A stretch of DNA of 64,000 nt from Chondrus crispus (lineage: Eukaryota; Rhodophyta; Florideophyceae; Gigartinales; Gigartinaceae): the NCBI RefSeq assembly GCF_000350225.1, contig NW_005179151.1:363790-427789 (forward strand). Direction: 5' to 3'. This document shows positions 8,964 through 19,977 of this stretch, piece after piece. The notes below the pieces were generated by a model. That model was not told where the DNA came from, searched no databases, and worked only from the letters and a program-made list of their open reading frames with translations. Each line of letters opens with the position of its first letter. Position 1 is the stretch's first letter. Position numbers and translations under genes: made by a program.

Positions 8964-10757
8964 ACCGCATCGTTGCGGATTAAATTCCACCTCGAATTAA
9001 ATGCACCCCGCGTACATGGGGCAAAAGGGGACGCGCGAAGGGACAGCTGTCCCCAGAGAGCAGCAACGGAATAATTCGCGAGACGTCAAGCCGTATTGGC
9101 AAGCGAATCCGCCGCGGGCGACGCGCTACCGTCAACAAAGGTCATAAGCAAAGACAGGACGTACTGTCTTACAAATAATTCGAAGAAGAAAAGGGAAGGA
9201 ACCGAACCTCCCCCAAAAAAAAGCGCGAAAGGACTGTGATAGTACGAGCAATCACCGCGCCCCTCGTACAAATAATAAGGAAGCCGGGACGTATCGGTGA
9301 GACGGAACGCGGAAAACGACGCAACAAGACCCGGCTGTACGTACAGACGGAAAGGGGGCGCCCGCCGAGCCAAGATGTGGCACGGGAAGTGGGGAGCCGT
9401 CTGGCAAAATGGGGTCGGAGCAAGATGCAAGGAGACGAGGAAGATGAGAGCACCTCTGGTACTAGCCAGATCGCGACGCCCCTTTCTGCAACAGGCCGTC
9501 GCGCGAGCATTATGGCAGCCCTATGATGTCCCCCATGACCGCTCAGCGAAGACGGGAGGGGTCGGAACGGAATCCCATCTCGATGTGAGCGCCGACGAGA
9601 TCGTACCAGATCGGCGAGTCTCCAAGCCATGGAGAGGTGGTGTCCGAGCGAGGACCGCCACTACGGCCTCTTGAGGCCGTACAGTACAGGCAAGAGAGCT
9701 CCTGTACTCGGACGTTTGGGCACGAGCCGCCGGCGGCTTGTACCTCCGGTACAACAAGCCCTGACGACCGCCACTGTCAATTCCGAAAAAAGAAAAAGAA
9801 AAAGAAATCGGAAAAAATGAAGGGGATTTTCGAATTTCAAGGGAAAAAGGAGCTCACGTGCGCACGGTACGCGCACACGCGAGCAGAACGCGCAGCAACG
9901 CACTGGCGCACGCGCGCTGTCCCTCGCTGACCGACGCTCATGTCCGTACAGGAGCAGAAATGTGGGCTGCTCGAACGAGCCATACGAGGTCAATCGGCAA
10001 GACCGCACGAACGCATGAGCCCCGCCCCCTCCGCCTGGGATCGCCAAGTCAGGGCTCCAGGCCACGACACACAAGAGCGCCCGAATACGATGTACGACCC
10101 CCCCTCCGAGGAGGCGTCGCGCGCGGATCACGCGTAGTCCGGACCCTCTCGAAAGGAGACAGCGGGGGACAAGCGTCGTTCCGAGAAGGAGGAGCGGAGA
10201 CCGCGCGCACGGGGAAGAGTCTCAGGCGACGCCGACCGACGCCCTGACACGAGAAGGAGGATACGTACCCCTCCTTCTCCCCGACGCAGACCAACCACGT
10301 AAGCCGGCTCGAGCCGGCGGGACGGATCGCAAAGCAAGGAAAGGAGCACCCGCTCCCACTAGAGAGCCCCCTATCAGTCCCCCGGGCTATGGCGCTTGCC
10401 GCTACCTGTCGCCGCGCGCGTGCGTGCGTCAATGGATATGCGGGGGAAGGCGGCGACGTGACAGCCAGGGGATACGATCACACCCCCTCGTCGTGTGGAG
10501 GGGGACGACGGACCATCGGGGAGGTAGGTAAAATACCAAAGGGAGGATAGGACCCGTGCTGTGGGGTTATGACGAAGGACGCGGTACGAGCGGCGGAGAG
10601 GGCGGTCGGCAGACGTCTACCGACCCTTCCCGGCTCCCTGACACACGCCAACGATGGGCGGTCTGGTATACTCGGGGCAGAGAGGCAAGGAGCCCTAGTG
10701 GCTTTACGGATGACGGACAGGAAGAGGAAGGATGACGTGGATAAGTGGCTCACTTGC
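8964..10757 (+). other. Non-coding stretch between pol and the antisense ORF
   Basis: About 1.8 kb without a convincing gene on either strand. The longest frames (for example about 9169-9630 minus and 9661-10131 minus) have no recognisable motif. It may hold the 3' untranslated region of the antisense transcript. Confidence 0.5.
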
Positions 10758-13385
10758 TCAACGGCCCGAGCGGTTGGGGGGCACCGACGGGGTAGGGCCG
10801 TAGCTGCCTGGAGGACAATAACTAGGGTGCGAAGGCACCCTCGTGTCCATGTCCTCAAGGGGGGGCATGGCTACCGCCCCGTACTGCGACCAGGAAGGCC
10901 CCGGACCGACCGGGGGCGCACGCGCGTTGACCATGGGAGAATCGTACCCCACCCCTTCGTAGGGGTCCGGCAACGCCGGACGCGGCATAGAGGCCGAGGG
11001 AGTGCGTGACGGAGCGACAAATGAGGACGGAACCTGGCGTATGGACCGGAGGGTGTCGCGTTCGCGGCGGTAGCGATCGCGCTCCGCAGTGACACGCTCC
11101 AGGGAGTCAGATTGACGCCTCGAGGACTCCCTGAGGGCCTCTAGTTCGCCCCGCACTCGGTCTAATTGCGACGCGTACGTCGAGCGCTCCGCCCCGAGGT
11201 GGCGTGCTTCCTCACTACGGGCTAAGTACCAGCTGGCAAGGGTGCTCAGCAGGGTACCGACATGCCACGCCCGATCGATCGAGCTCCCGAGGGCCCGTCC
11301 CAAGTCGGGAATAATCTTGATCTCGTCCCGGGGCAGCGCCAAGAACCGGGCGGCATTCCGACCCGGCGAGTCGCCCACGGAGGTGACCAGAGGCGGAAGG
11401 GGTGGCACGGGCGAGACGGCAGCTGTACAGTAACTCGCATCCGAGGCGAGCGGGGCGCGAACCGGGTCCGTACCCGCGAACATAGGAGACGCGGGTTCCC
11501 CGTCCAAATCGCGGTACCGCTTGCGGTAACCCAACCGTGACGCGGACCCCACGCCTCCGCCCCTACCCGAGGGACCCGGGGCGGACGGTACAGGACGAGC
11601 CACGAAGGAGTCGTTCCGGTAATCATACACGAGAAAGGCGCTGCGTACGCCCGTAGCGAAGTCGGGCCACGAACGACGATTACGCACGCTCACGGCACAA
11701 GCTCGGTGCATCAGATCTAGAACGGCACAGTGCGTCCACGCCACGTGCGGGGAAGACCGCCCCAAAGGGTGCAGCGGCACATCAGGGAGCGACGGCGCGA
11801 CCCTGCCGAGGAATGCCAACACCCCGATGGGTTGCACAAACGCGCGGCCGTGCAACGAAACCTCGCTCATAAAGGCGTTCCCCAAAGACCACGCCCACTC
11901 TCGTTCCACGTTATAGATCAGGTCATCGTACGCCGGGTGACGTGGGTCCCCACACGCAAACCCGAAATGTTTGAGGGCAAAAGGGAGTAAGGGGTGAACA
12001 CCGAGAGAAGGGAGAGCCTCCCGTACGACCGCCGGAAGGGCCGGGAAGTCGCTTTTTGAGAGGCCTCGTTCGAACGAGGCAGAAGCAAACACGCGGCCGT
12101 CCGACTCGTCCGCGTGACGATAGGCTGCCCAATCGTGTGGGGAGATCGCAATGGAATGAAGCCTCATCAGTGTGCAAGCGGATTTTTGAAGAGCGGCACG
12201 AGCCCTGGAGTATGCGTAGGGCCTCGGGCTGACATACAGCCCGACGATTTCCGAAAGGACGAAACGGCGAGGGCCCCGTGGGTCCCGATTGAACAAGTAG
12301 CAGGCCATCCGGTCAACGTAGTCTACTTCCTCGTGGCTGAACGCAAAGGTCCGATCGCTCGGGATCTCGTCCGGGAGCTGATAGGGCGCTCCGCCGCCCT
12401 CCGCAAGCAAGCGCCCTAGCGCGAGAGACGCCTCCTCGGAGAGACCGCCCTCGTACAGCATCCGGATGCGTAGCATGTCGGGCCGAAGGCAATTCTTCGT
12501 AAGAAGCTCCCCGACCGTCACGCCCGAGCGAGCATGACGACGCCACGGATACCTCAGCCGACTGAGCAGCAGGGGCGCCGACCGCTCGAGCGGTACGCCC
12601 AGCCACTGCGTGGACGTGTTAGAAGCCTCCTGCTCCACTCCCCCGCTATCCCGAGTCGACTCGGGAGGAACCCCAGGACGTCGGCAGCTGCCACAGGCGC
12701 CGTAGGATCCCTCCACTGGCTGATAGGGGGCGCTGTCGCCGCCCGCTGCGGATAACGCCTCGCGCGGGATGCCCCCGGGAGCGCCGGATACAAGAGGGAT
12801 CGGCCCCTCTTCCTTGCCAGCTGCAGCCGGGTATGCCTCCGTGACCGCGGCGCAAACCTCATTCACCACCGCCGGCCCTGCATGCAACTCTACTGAAAGA
12901 GTGGATTCTCGGGACCCACGGGCACGCTGGAACGGACTCGCCCGTGGGACAGCGACGACAGGGGCGCGACGACGCGCCTCGCCCCCGTCCGCTGCGACAG
13001 CGGACACCGACCCGCCCCTGCTCAGCGGGGGAGCCAAGGAGCTCAACGACGGGCCCTCCGAGGAGGGTCGGAGGGGGGAAGGGGTCACGAGGGGCGACGG
13101 TGTACCCGTCATCACGCCGAGACGGTAGGGGCCCTCCGACAGAGCACGTACAAGAAGCGCACGCGAGACCTCACCGGCGCGAGGGGGAAGGATGACACGC
13201 ACGACGAAAGGCGGACGACCGCCGAGACGAGCTCTCGTAGGCAGTACGACGGGATGAAGAGGGGAGTAAGAAAACGCACGTGTGAGCGCGCGGGGGTGTA
13301 GGGGGAATAACGACAGAAGGACACGCGGAAGGGAAAGAGGCCTCGGAGCAAGGGAGTGGTTTGTATCAATCTCAATCACCGACAT
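10758..13385 (-). CDS. Large antisense ORF between pol and 3' LTR of gypsy 1
   Basis: The frame is open for 2691 bp and begins inside the 3' LTR. The first ATG outside the LTR (13385, MSVIEIDTNHS) gives about 875 aa. I do not recognise the family. The N-terminal 280 residues are low-complexity and rich in Pro, Ser, Arg and Ala. A more globular middle (about residues 285-600) contains segments such as SHEEVDYVDRMACYLFNRD and LVYDYRNDSFVARP. The last 200 residues hold a predicted coiled coil (ESSRRQSDSLERVTAERDRY). The frame is undamaged although pol has stops. Some plant Tat-lineage gypsy elements also carry antisense ORFs between pol and the 3' LTR; that is an analogy of position only. It has no sequence similarity to Gag or Pol that I can see. 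Confidence 0.6.
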   Translation of the reverse strand: MSVIEIDTNHSLAPRPLSLPRVLLSLFPLHPRALTRAFSYSPLHPVVLPTRARLGGRPPFVVRVILPPRAGEVSRALLVRALSEGPYRLGVMTGTPSPLVTPSPLRPSSEGPSLSSLAPPLSRGGSVSAVAADGGEARRRAPVVAVPRASPFQRARGSRESTLSVELHAGPAVVNEVCAAVTEAYPAAAGKEEGPIPLVSGAPGGIPREALSAAGGDSAPYQPVEGSYGACGSCRRPGVPPESTRDSGGVEQEASNTSTQWLGVPLERSAPLLLSRLRYPWRRHARSGVTVGELLTKNCLRPDMLRIRMLYEGGLSEEASLALGRLLAEGGGAPYQLPDEIPSDRTFAFSHEEVDYVDRMACYLFNRDPRGPRRFVLSEIVGLYVSPRPYAYSRARAALQKSACTLMRLHSIAISPHDWAAYRHADESDGRVFASASFERGLSKSDFPALPAVVREALPSLGVHPLLPFALKHFGFACGDPRHPAYDDLIYNVEREWAWSLGNAFMSEVSLHGRAFVQPIGVLAFLGRVAPSLPDVPLHPLGRSSPHVAWTHCAVLDLMHRACAVSVRNRRSWPDFATGVRSAFLVYDYRNDSFVARPVPSAPGPSGRGGGVGSASRLGYRKRYRDLDGEPASPMFAGTDPVRAPLASDASYCTAAVSPVPPLPPLVTSVGDSPGRNAARFLALPRDEIKIIPDLGRALGSSIDRAWHVGTLLSTLASWYLARSEEARHLGAERSTYASQLDRVRGELEALRESSRRQSDSLERVTAERDRYRRERDTLRSIRQVPSSFVAPSRTPSASMPRPALPDPYEGVGYDSPMVNARAPPVGPGPSWSQYGAVAMPPLEDMDTRVPSHPSYCPPGSYGPTPSVPPNRSGR

Positions 13386-13425
13386 GTTTCGCACCACAAG
13401 CACTCGTGACCGCGGACGTTCACCC

Positions 13426-13440
13426 TTGAGGGGGGGGCCG
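13426..13440 (+). other. Polypurine tract before the 3' LTR of gypsy 1
   Basis: gaggggggggccg lies directly before the 3' LTR and is the expected plus-strand primer. It is preceded by cggacgttcacccttga, nearly the same as the end of the pol gene at 8932-8950. Confidence 0.75.
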
Positions 13441-14141
13441 TGTAGCATAACCCCCCCCCTGGGGGTTTAAATTAGATTAGATCAAGAACTAGATCAGCTA
13501 CTGTAGAGCGTCGAGCTCTACAGTACCACCGCGCGTGTCCACGTGTACACCACGGGGACAAGGGACATGCGCATACACGTGCACACGTGTACGGCGCGCG
13601 TACGAAGCGCGCACGCACCACGGGTGATACGTGTACTGTCAGCCTCGACATAGCTGACAGTATTACAGTGCAGGCCGACCTGCACTACAGTAGCCCACTA
13701 CAGTACCTCGGTACTGTAGTGTTATGATAGAGTGTTCTGTATATTAAATATGGAGCGGACCGACGGCGGCGGAGGAGGACAAGCACGGGCTTGTCCTCAA
13801 CCGACCGCCAAGGTCAGTCGACCCAGCTTATTCTAAACGTCGCCTTCGCTCTTTGCGCGCGTTTAGTCGGAGCCGAGCCGGAGTGGACGCGTAGCACGCG
13901 AGCGAGCACGGAACCGCCTCCGCCCGTCAGCACTGGTACGTCACCCAGTGCTGCTCCGGGGCGTCGAGGCGTCGATCCGCTCGTGCGTGCGCGCGTCCCT
14001 GCTCGCTCCCGCTCTACCACCGCTACCCGGGCCCGAGCCCGGTTCCGTAGCTGGTTGGCCCGCTTCACCCCTTCTCCGATCCGGGGTCTACAAGTCGAAC
14101 TGCGCATACACCTCCAGTCGTCTGGGGGTGTTTATGCTACA
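13441..14141 (+). repeat. 3' LTR of gypsy element 1
   Basis: 701 bp, matching 878-1578. It ends GCTACA followed by the target duplication ctctg. Confidence 0.95.
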
Positions 14142-14146
14142 CTCTG

Positions 14147-14708
14147 CGCTACTATTGCTCGTGCTACATTACCTCAAGCAAATCTCAAGCTCATGTTGGA
14201 AATCAAGTTTGGAAATCTAGTCAAGTCCAGTCAAGTCCAGTCAAGTCTAGTCAAGTGTTTGTCGGTGGCGGGGGTTCTTGTTGGGGGTTGACGTTGTGTG
14301 TGATTTCTGTGTTTTATTTGGTCTCCATTCGGTTTTTCTCGACCTACAGTCAAAACGAATTTACTTTGGCGTCGATCTGGGTTCCCATTTACAACTTTCA
14401 GTTGTTGTCGTCGTCTTTGCCGTCAGCATTGCTTTTTGGCAACACAAGCGAAGGTTACACACATTTGTCATCACGTTCAACTTCGACAACGAAAATTGGA
14501 GATCATCTAGCACAATTTGGACTCCACGCATCACACCAAACTTTCTCAAGGCTACAGTTGAAAACGTTGATCAGCAATTTCTTCTTCTTGTGTGCATCTT
14601 CGTTTTCGCTGTTGGTGGTGCTGATTCGCTTTCAAATTTTATTTTCGCACCCCTCTTGTCACATACAACTGTTCGCACATCTGTGCAACTTTCGGTCAAC
14701 CCGTCATA
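14147..14708 (+). other. Copia 1 leader, second part
   Basis: This is the continuation of the copia leader after the gypsy insertion. It contains a decamer tandem repeat of about four copies (tcaagtccag-like, about 14212-14258). No gene is seen. The frames at 14255-14719 are AT-rich and lack motifs. Confidence 0.6.
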
Positions 14709-17362
14709 ATGTCAAATAATGGTGAAGGCGGTGACTCTCTGAGCAAGTGCCAAAGCTCAAAGTCCCGTCTGACTTCATTCAGAGGCGTAGGAAGATGAAT
14801 GCTTATCTTCAGCGCAACGATCCACTTCTAGTTGGACTGAAACCGAAGCCCACCGGCCGTGGTGCATCTTCGAGTAATGCAATCGAGGACTGGATGATGC
14901 GAGCTGCGCGTGCAAAAGGCAATATCATTCTTTGCCTTAGAGACGCCGTCGCGTCCCAAACACGCTTGCTTGTGGACGACGATGAAAAGACGGCCTCCGA
15001 TCTGTGGAAAGAGCTTGAGCGTATCTTCACGATTTCAAACGCTCAAGTGGTGCAAAACATCAAACAAAAGTTGGACACCTTAATCTTCAAAGATAATGGT
15101 AACTGGGACAAGCATGTCGCTTCGTTTTTAACAACCATTGGGGAGCTAGCTACGTATGATGCTGAGCTCTCTGAATCGGAGAAAACTTCCAAGTTAATCC
15201 GCTCTCTGCCATCCTCGTTTGCGCCTCTTGCTATGGTATCTAGTCTACAGGACCTCAATTTCGACAAGGTTGTCAATGCTGTACAAGCCGAGATCGCACG
15301 TCGATCTAATCCTCACAACATGCAGCAGTCGAGTAACAGCATCACTTCTCAACCTAAGGCTAATTTCGCGGAAAGAGGCAGTCGTGGTTCAAGAGGTAAA
15401 GGTCGCGGAAGAGGTCGCAGAGGTGGACGACATGGACAAAGAGGAACCTTCGGAGGTCGAGTGGACAAGCGCACTTGCAACTACTGCAAACGTCCGGGTC
15501 ACTTCTACAATGACTGTTGGGACCGATTAAGGGACGAGGGGGCTGGAAATGGACAAGCGCCTCAAGGACGTCCCTCATTGCGTCTCAATCGAAATGTGCA
15601 CTTCGGCACGCCACTTCCGGACGCTCTTCCTCCTCGTGGTAATATCCGCAACAACGCTAACTCCCCCACTCGCGGTTGGGGAGCTAGCAACCACCACCGA
15701 AACCAAGGAGCCCCTCGCAGTTCGACTCGCTTCGCTCAGGCGGACGACGAAGTCCCAAGAGGATTCATGGTGCAACTACAAAACAACGACTTCGACTTCC
15801 GAAGCCAAATTGCTGAAGTATCTAGCGCGAAGAGGTCCTGCGCGCACATTGACTCCGGTGCTACGCATCATTTCTTCCATTCTCGAAAATCGTTCATCAA
15901 CTATTCACGTATTTCACAAGATGTCATGGCTGCATCTGGTGTGTCAAGACTAGTTGGCCAAGGAGAAGTGTCAATCCCTCTTGGCGGTGGCCTGGTAATC
16001 GAAGCTTACCATGCCCCTCACTTCTCTTCCAACATTCTCTCAGTCGGGCTCCTAAGTTCTAACTTCATTGTTGCGTTTACCGACGACATCCGTCCGCACA
16101 ACGCATGTTTCCTAATGGAGAAAGGAACTTGGAAGATTTTGTGGGAAACTCAGAAGAAGAATGGATTGTACACTCTCGACATGAACAATTCAAAATCAAA
16201 CATGTCTTTGACAACAGTCGCTATGAACGTCAACAAGAATCCTGCCCTGGAGTGGCATGGGAAGACTGGCCACCTTGGCATTAACCGCTACATCAAGCTT
16301 TCTCATGCAGTCGAATCTGTTCCGTTCTTTGAAAAATCCATCCTTCAGCAACTCGATTGCGTCCCTTGCTTAAAAGGGAAAGCTCATCGTGCTCCTTTGT
16401 CTAAAAGTGGATTCATCACAAAACAGCCACTGGAGTTGATTCACATTGACATTTCAGGTCCTGTAACTCCAAGTGTCGCTGGGAACTCCTACACACTTGC
16501 AATACTGGACGACTACACTGGTAAGTCTGATGCCCTCATGCTCATGACAAAGAATGAGACATATAGACATCTCGAATGGTACCGCAACCGCTCACAGACT
16601 GAGTTTAACGACCAGCTTCGGCTTCAGAACATTAAGCTGGATCGGGCTGGGGAGAACAAAGGGGAAGACGTCAAGAAGTTCAGTCACCATTACGGCATCA
16701 AGCTTGACTACTCTCCTGCCTACGCTTCTGAAAGCAACGGATCTGCAGAACGACTTATCCAAGAACACTGGGTAAGAGCAAGAGTTCTTCTCTTTGCGAG
16801 TGACCTACCGCTCAAGCTATGGGGAGAGGCCATAAATCATGGCAACTGGCTCCGCAATCGCGCCCCCTCTGAGCGCATCAAAGGTGAAATTCCCATTCTG
16901 GCTTGGAACCCTAATACTCGGATCGACTTCACAATGGTTCCGGAATTTGGGCAGAAAGGACATGCGTTCATCTATAGACCAAAAACCACTCGCCAGAAGA
17001 AGCTTCTTCCTCGCACCGTGTTTGGACACTTCGTGGGTATGGAAAGTGAAGTCACTCTATTTCGCATCTTCGTTCCGTCCACGCAGAAGATAATCATCAC
17101 GCGTGCACAAGACTTCCATCATGACAACTCGGAGCATCTACCGAGTATGTCGACATTTATGGATGGTATCTCCCGTGAAATGGAACTCGATGCCTTCGGA
17201 CAACCAACATTTCCAGACGAAGAGCCGGCTCCCAGTATTGAAGGCGAATACGATGGGGAAGAGCAGTTGATATCTGTACTCACTGCAGCCTTAACACATC
17301 ACCCTACAGTGTTTGTGTCGAAGAAAACTATTCGCGATCCGCTTCTTCCGCGTTCTTTCTAA
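14709..17362 (+). pseudogene. Copia 1 Gag-protease-integrase, frameshifted and truncated
   Basis: The probable start is the ATG at 14709 (MSNNGEGGDSLSK). The long frame is offset by one base from about 14748 onwards, consistent with a one-base deletion soon after the start. The main frame then encodes a copia-type Gag with WMMRAARAKGNIIL, a CCHC zinc knuckle (15476-15517), the protease motif IDSGATHHF (Asp codon 15851), the pre-integrase zinc region (H..H..C..C) and an integrase core with HIDISGP, LDRAGENKG and ESNGSAERLIQ. The frame stops at TAA 17360-17362, ahead of the RT domain. The same frame reopens directly after it. The stop falls in a linker before RACEDPNWAAAI, a normal copia RT lead-in, so it is a disabling change rather than a natural end. 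Confidence 0.88.
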
Positions 17363-18925
17363 CGCGCCTGTGAAGACCCAAACTGGGCTGCCGCCATTGA
17401 CAGAGAGTTCGATGCTCTTGTCGAACGTCGGACATGGATGCTTATCCCTCGGACTGTAGATATGCATCCAGTCCCATTCACTTGGGTATTCAGACTCAAG
17501 CCGCTTGACGACGTTGGGAATGTCCTTCACAAAGCTCGGTGCTGTGTACGTGGTGATCAGCAGAAGCCATTCACTGACTACGATCCAGACAACACCTACG
17601 CTCCAGTGGCCACACACGAAACGCTTCGCATCTTGCTGGCGTTCGCAAGTAGTCACAACCTGGAGCTTGAAGGCGCAGACATTTCTAATGCCTATCTCTA
17701 CGGCAAACTTGACATTCCAGTTATTATGGAACAGCCCACGGATTCAAGTCGGCTTCAAAGGAACCCTGGTCATGTTGCTGAAGTACATGGTTCCATGTAT
17801 GGAACCAAGCAAGCCGGAAAGATATGGGGTTCTCTACTGGAGACTTGTCTGAACTCTTGGAAGTTCAACACCTCGCGATACGACGCTCGACTCTACTTCT
17901 TCCGCAAAGGCAACGAGTTTGTCATTGTCGCTATTGTGGTCGATGACATAGCATTTGCCTCCAATAGCACGCACTTGATGTCATGGTTCAAGGAAAGATT
18001 GTCGGCTCAGTTCAACGTTAAGTTGTTCGGTACACTTTCTTCCTTTATTGGATGGCAGATCTCCAAAGAACCCGACCACATCAAGGTCCATCAGACGCGC
18101 TATGCTGAGTCACTCCTACTGACTCACGGACTTGATCAAGCCAACTCGGTCTGGACTCCTCTGCCTTTGAATGCGGACCTGCTCCCTGCACATCGAGGTG
18201 AACACTTGCTGTCGCAAAAGGAGCACTCTCAGTACCGCAGAATCATCGGTGGTCTCAACTACTTGGCAGTTTGCACCCGTCCAGACCTTTCATTCCCAAT
18301 ATCTGTCTTAGCCCGCCATTTACATGCATCTACCCCCCGACACATGTCGTACTTGAAACGTGTCTTGAGATATGTGTCTGGTACATTGGACTATGGGCTA
18401 CATTTCCGACGCAATTGCAACTTCAACCCAGACTCTATTGTTGCTTGCGTTGATGCCGATTGGGGAGGATGCAAAGACACGAGGAGGTCAACAACTGGAT
18501 TCATTATCGCCATCAACAAAGCACCAGTTTATTGGAGAAGCAAACGTCAAACAGTCATCTCCTTGTCCTCCGCTGAAGCCGAGTACATTGCTCTCTCCTC
18601 TTGCACTAAGGAATTATCATGGCTTCGAAAGCTGTTCTGGGAATTCGCTCATGCATTGCAATGGAATGATAAGGAAGCGTTTGTCGCAAGTAATGTCATG
18701 ATTTACAGTACTGCAGCTCAATCTCTCGCTACGAATTCTCAAGTCTCTGCAAAGAATAAGCACATCGACTTAAAGATTCACCATGTCCGTGAACTTATTG
18801 AGAATTCTGTGGTTCAGCTGACTCATGTGAGCTCTGAGAATCAACCTGCAGATTTATTGACAAAGATAATGTCACCTCAGACATTAGGTCAAATGGTTGA
18901 CCTAATTCATCTTGAGAAGTTTTAA
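17363..18925 (+). CDS. Copia 1 reverse transcriptase and RNase H part
   Basis: This is in frame with the upstream ORF after the TAA at 17360. The first internal ATG is at 17438. The RT domain has FTWVFRLK, KARCCVRGDQQ, GADISNAYLYG, GSMYGTKQAGK and the catalytic VVDD (17936-17947), where most copia elements have YVDD. The RNase H domain has CVDADWGGCKDTRRSTTGF, SLSSAEAEYIALSS and a KNKHIDLKIHHVRE end. It closes at TAA in the usual copia position. Expression as a polyprotein is prevented by the upstream stop and frameshift in this copy. Confidence 0.9.
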   Translation, partial: RACEDPNWAAAIDREFDALVERRTWMLIPRTVDMHPVPFTWVFRLKPLDDVGNVLHKARCCVRGDQQKPFTDYDPDNTYAPVATHETLRILLAFASSHNLELEGADISNAYLYGKLDIPVIMEQPTDSSRLQRNPGHVAEVHGSMYGTKQAGKIWGSLLETCLNSWKFNTSRYDARLYFFRKGNEFVIVAIVVDDIAFASNSTHLMSWFKERLSAQFNVKLFGTLSSFIGWQISKEPDHIKVHQTRYAESLLLTHGLDQANSVWTPLPLNADLLPAHRGEHLLSQKEHSQYRRIIGGLNYLAVCTRPDLSFPISVLARHLHASTPRHMSYLKRVLRYVSGTLDYGLHFRRNCNFNPDSIVACVDADWGGCKDTRRSTTGFIIAINKAPVYWRSKRQTVISLSSAEAEYIALSSCTKELSWLRKLFWEFAHALQWNDKEAFVASNVMIYSTAAQSLATNSQVSAKNKHIDLKIHHVRELIENSVVQLTHVSSENQPADLLTKIMSPQTLGQMVDLIHLEKF

Positions 18926-19410
18926 GGTACTAAAAGCGCTACTCCAAGGGACGGTACACACTCAACTAATCGGTATGTTTCAATATCCACTGCGTTTTAC
19001 GTCTAACAGTTTCTTTGTTTTGCGTCTTTTTATTTTCTACCAGATGTGTGTGATACCGTCCTGCTCGATTTACCTTCTCCGTTTTTCCTGCAAAGGTTTT
19101 GGGAGTTTACTGGTTTTTTGTCAAAAGAGTAGTTGCTACGTTTTGGTCACGTCGAGGAAAGAGTTTTCTGTGTAATGTGCCCTGTGTTCTGTGGGAAGTG
19201 TGCACAATGCTGTGTCGCTTTTTCAACTGCAGAAGTTGTACTGCGTGAGTGAGCATACAAAACAAATTGGTCGATGAACAAAGGTGTTGTTAAGTCTTTG
19301 ATCTATGTTTGACAAAGCCACAGGAAGATGGTGCAAGGGTCCGGAAGTAGTTTTACATCAAAAAGTTGTGATGTGGTTCAGTTGAACGGAATATGTCTTC
19401 CGAAGGACGG
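18926..19410 (+). other. Copia 1 3' untranslated region and polypurine tract
   Basis: This is T-rich non-coding sequence from the pol stop to the 3' LTR. The short purine run gaaggacgg directly before 19411 is the likely polypurine tract. Confidence 0.6.
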
Positions 19411-19730
19411 TGCCAAGATAGGCATATCATAGGGTCTTTGGCCATGAGGTGGCGAAAGCCATTTCGTCCAATAAGAACGCTCCGGACCGCCGCCGTCCAT
19501 ACTTGGACGGCTGGCATTGGGCGACGAATGTAGTCGGACCAAAAGGGAGAATTTTGTATGCGCACCATCGTAGATTTAACTATTAATTAGTAATCTACAC
19601 ACGACGGCGGCGCGGTATCGCGCCCACCAGTCTCGGACTGGATGACATAAAGTTGTGTGACCGGGGGCAGCTCGCCCCCTCACACCGGAGAAGACACACT
19701 CTCGATCACGTTTATTGCTCACCTCGTTCA
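19411..19730 (+). repeat. 3' LTR of copia element 1
   Basis: 320 bp, TG...CA, matching 235-554 with about one difference. It is followed by the target duplication ttgcc. Confidence 0.93.
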
Positions 19731-19977
19731 TTGCCCCCCCCCCCGCCCCAGGTGATCACATTGCCCCTTCCACCCCCCCCCCGCAGGTGATTTAAATATG
19801 CCTTACCTCCAGAACGTCACACTCGCGCACGAGGGTAACTGACGGAACGGAAGTCACGGAAAGAGTTCGTCACACAAAGAGTTCGCGGTGCCAGCACCCG
19901 AGCACCCGGACATTTGGCATGAATGGATTGGTTGAACGGGAGTAAAAGCATTTCCAATAATTTTTTCAACCAATACA
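19731..19977. repeat. Right flank of copia 1; start of duplicated block, copy 1
   Basis: C-rich sequence with another GTGATTTAAATATG module (about 19790-19803). It is followed from about 19834 by the motif gagggtaactgacggaacgg and the segment aagagttcgtcacacaaagagttcgcggtgc... The latter also occurs at about 29100-29204 and, in tandem form, at 28694-29161. This marks the left edge of the large duplication. Confidence 0.6.

Larger units (their letters stand above)
878..14141 (+). mobile_element. Ty3/gypsy chromovirus, complete, nested in copia 1
   Basis: Two 701-bp LTRs (878-1578 and 13441-14141) begin TGTAGCATAAC and end TTATGCTACA. They appear identical apart from a C-tract difference near 890. 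The target duplication is ctctg (873-877 and 14142-14146). The order gag, protease, RT, RNase H, integrase, chromodomain places it among Ty3/gypsy chromoviruses. At 13,264 bp it is long for the group, because about 4.4 kb between pol and the 3' LTR holds an antisense ORF. Confidence 0.96.
235..19730 (+). mobile_element. Ty1/copia LTR retrotransposon, interrupted by a nested gypsy element
   Basis: Two 320-bp direct repeats (235-554 and 19411-19730) begin TGCCAAG and end GTTCA. They differ at about one position, near 369. The element is flanked by the 5-bp duplication ttgcc (230-234 and 19731-19735). The internal order gag, protease, integrase, reverse transcriptase, RNase H defines Ty1/copia. 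Removing the nested gypsy insertion (878-14141 plus one ctctg) leaves about 6.2 kb, a normal copia length. The near-identical LTRs mean a recent insertion, yet the coding region carries a frameshift and a stop. Confidence 0.93.
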
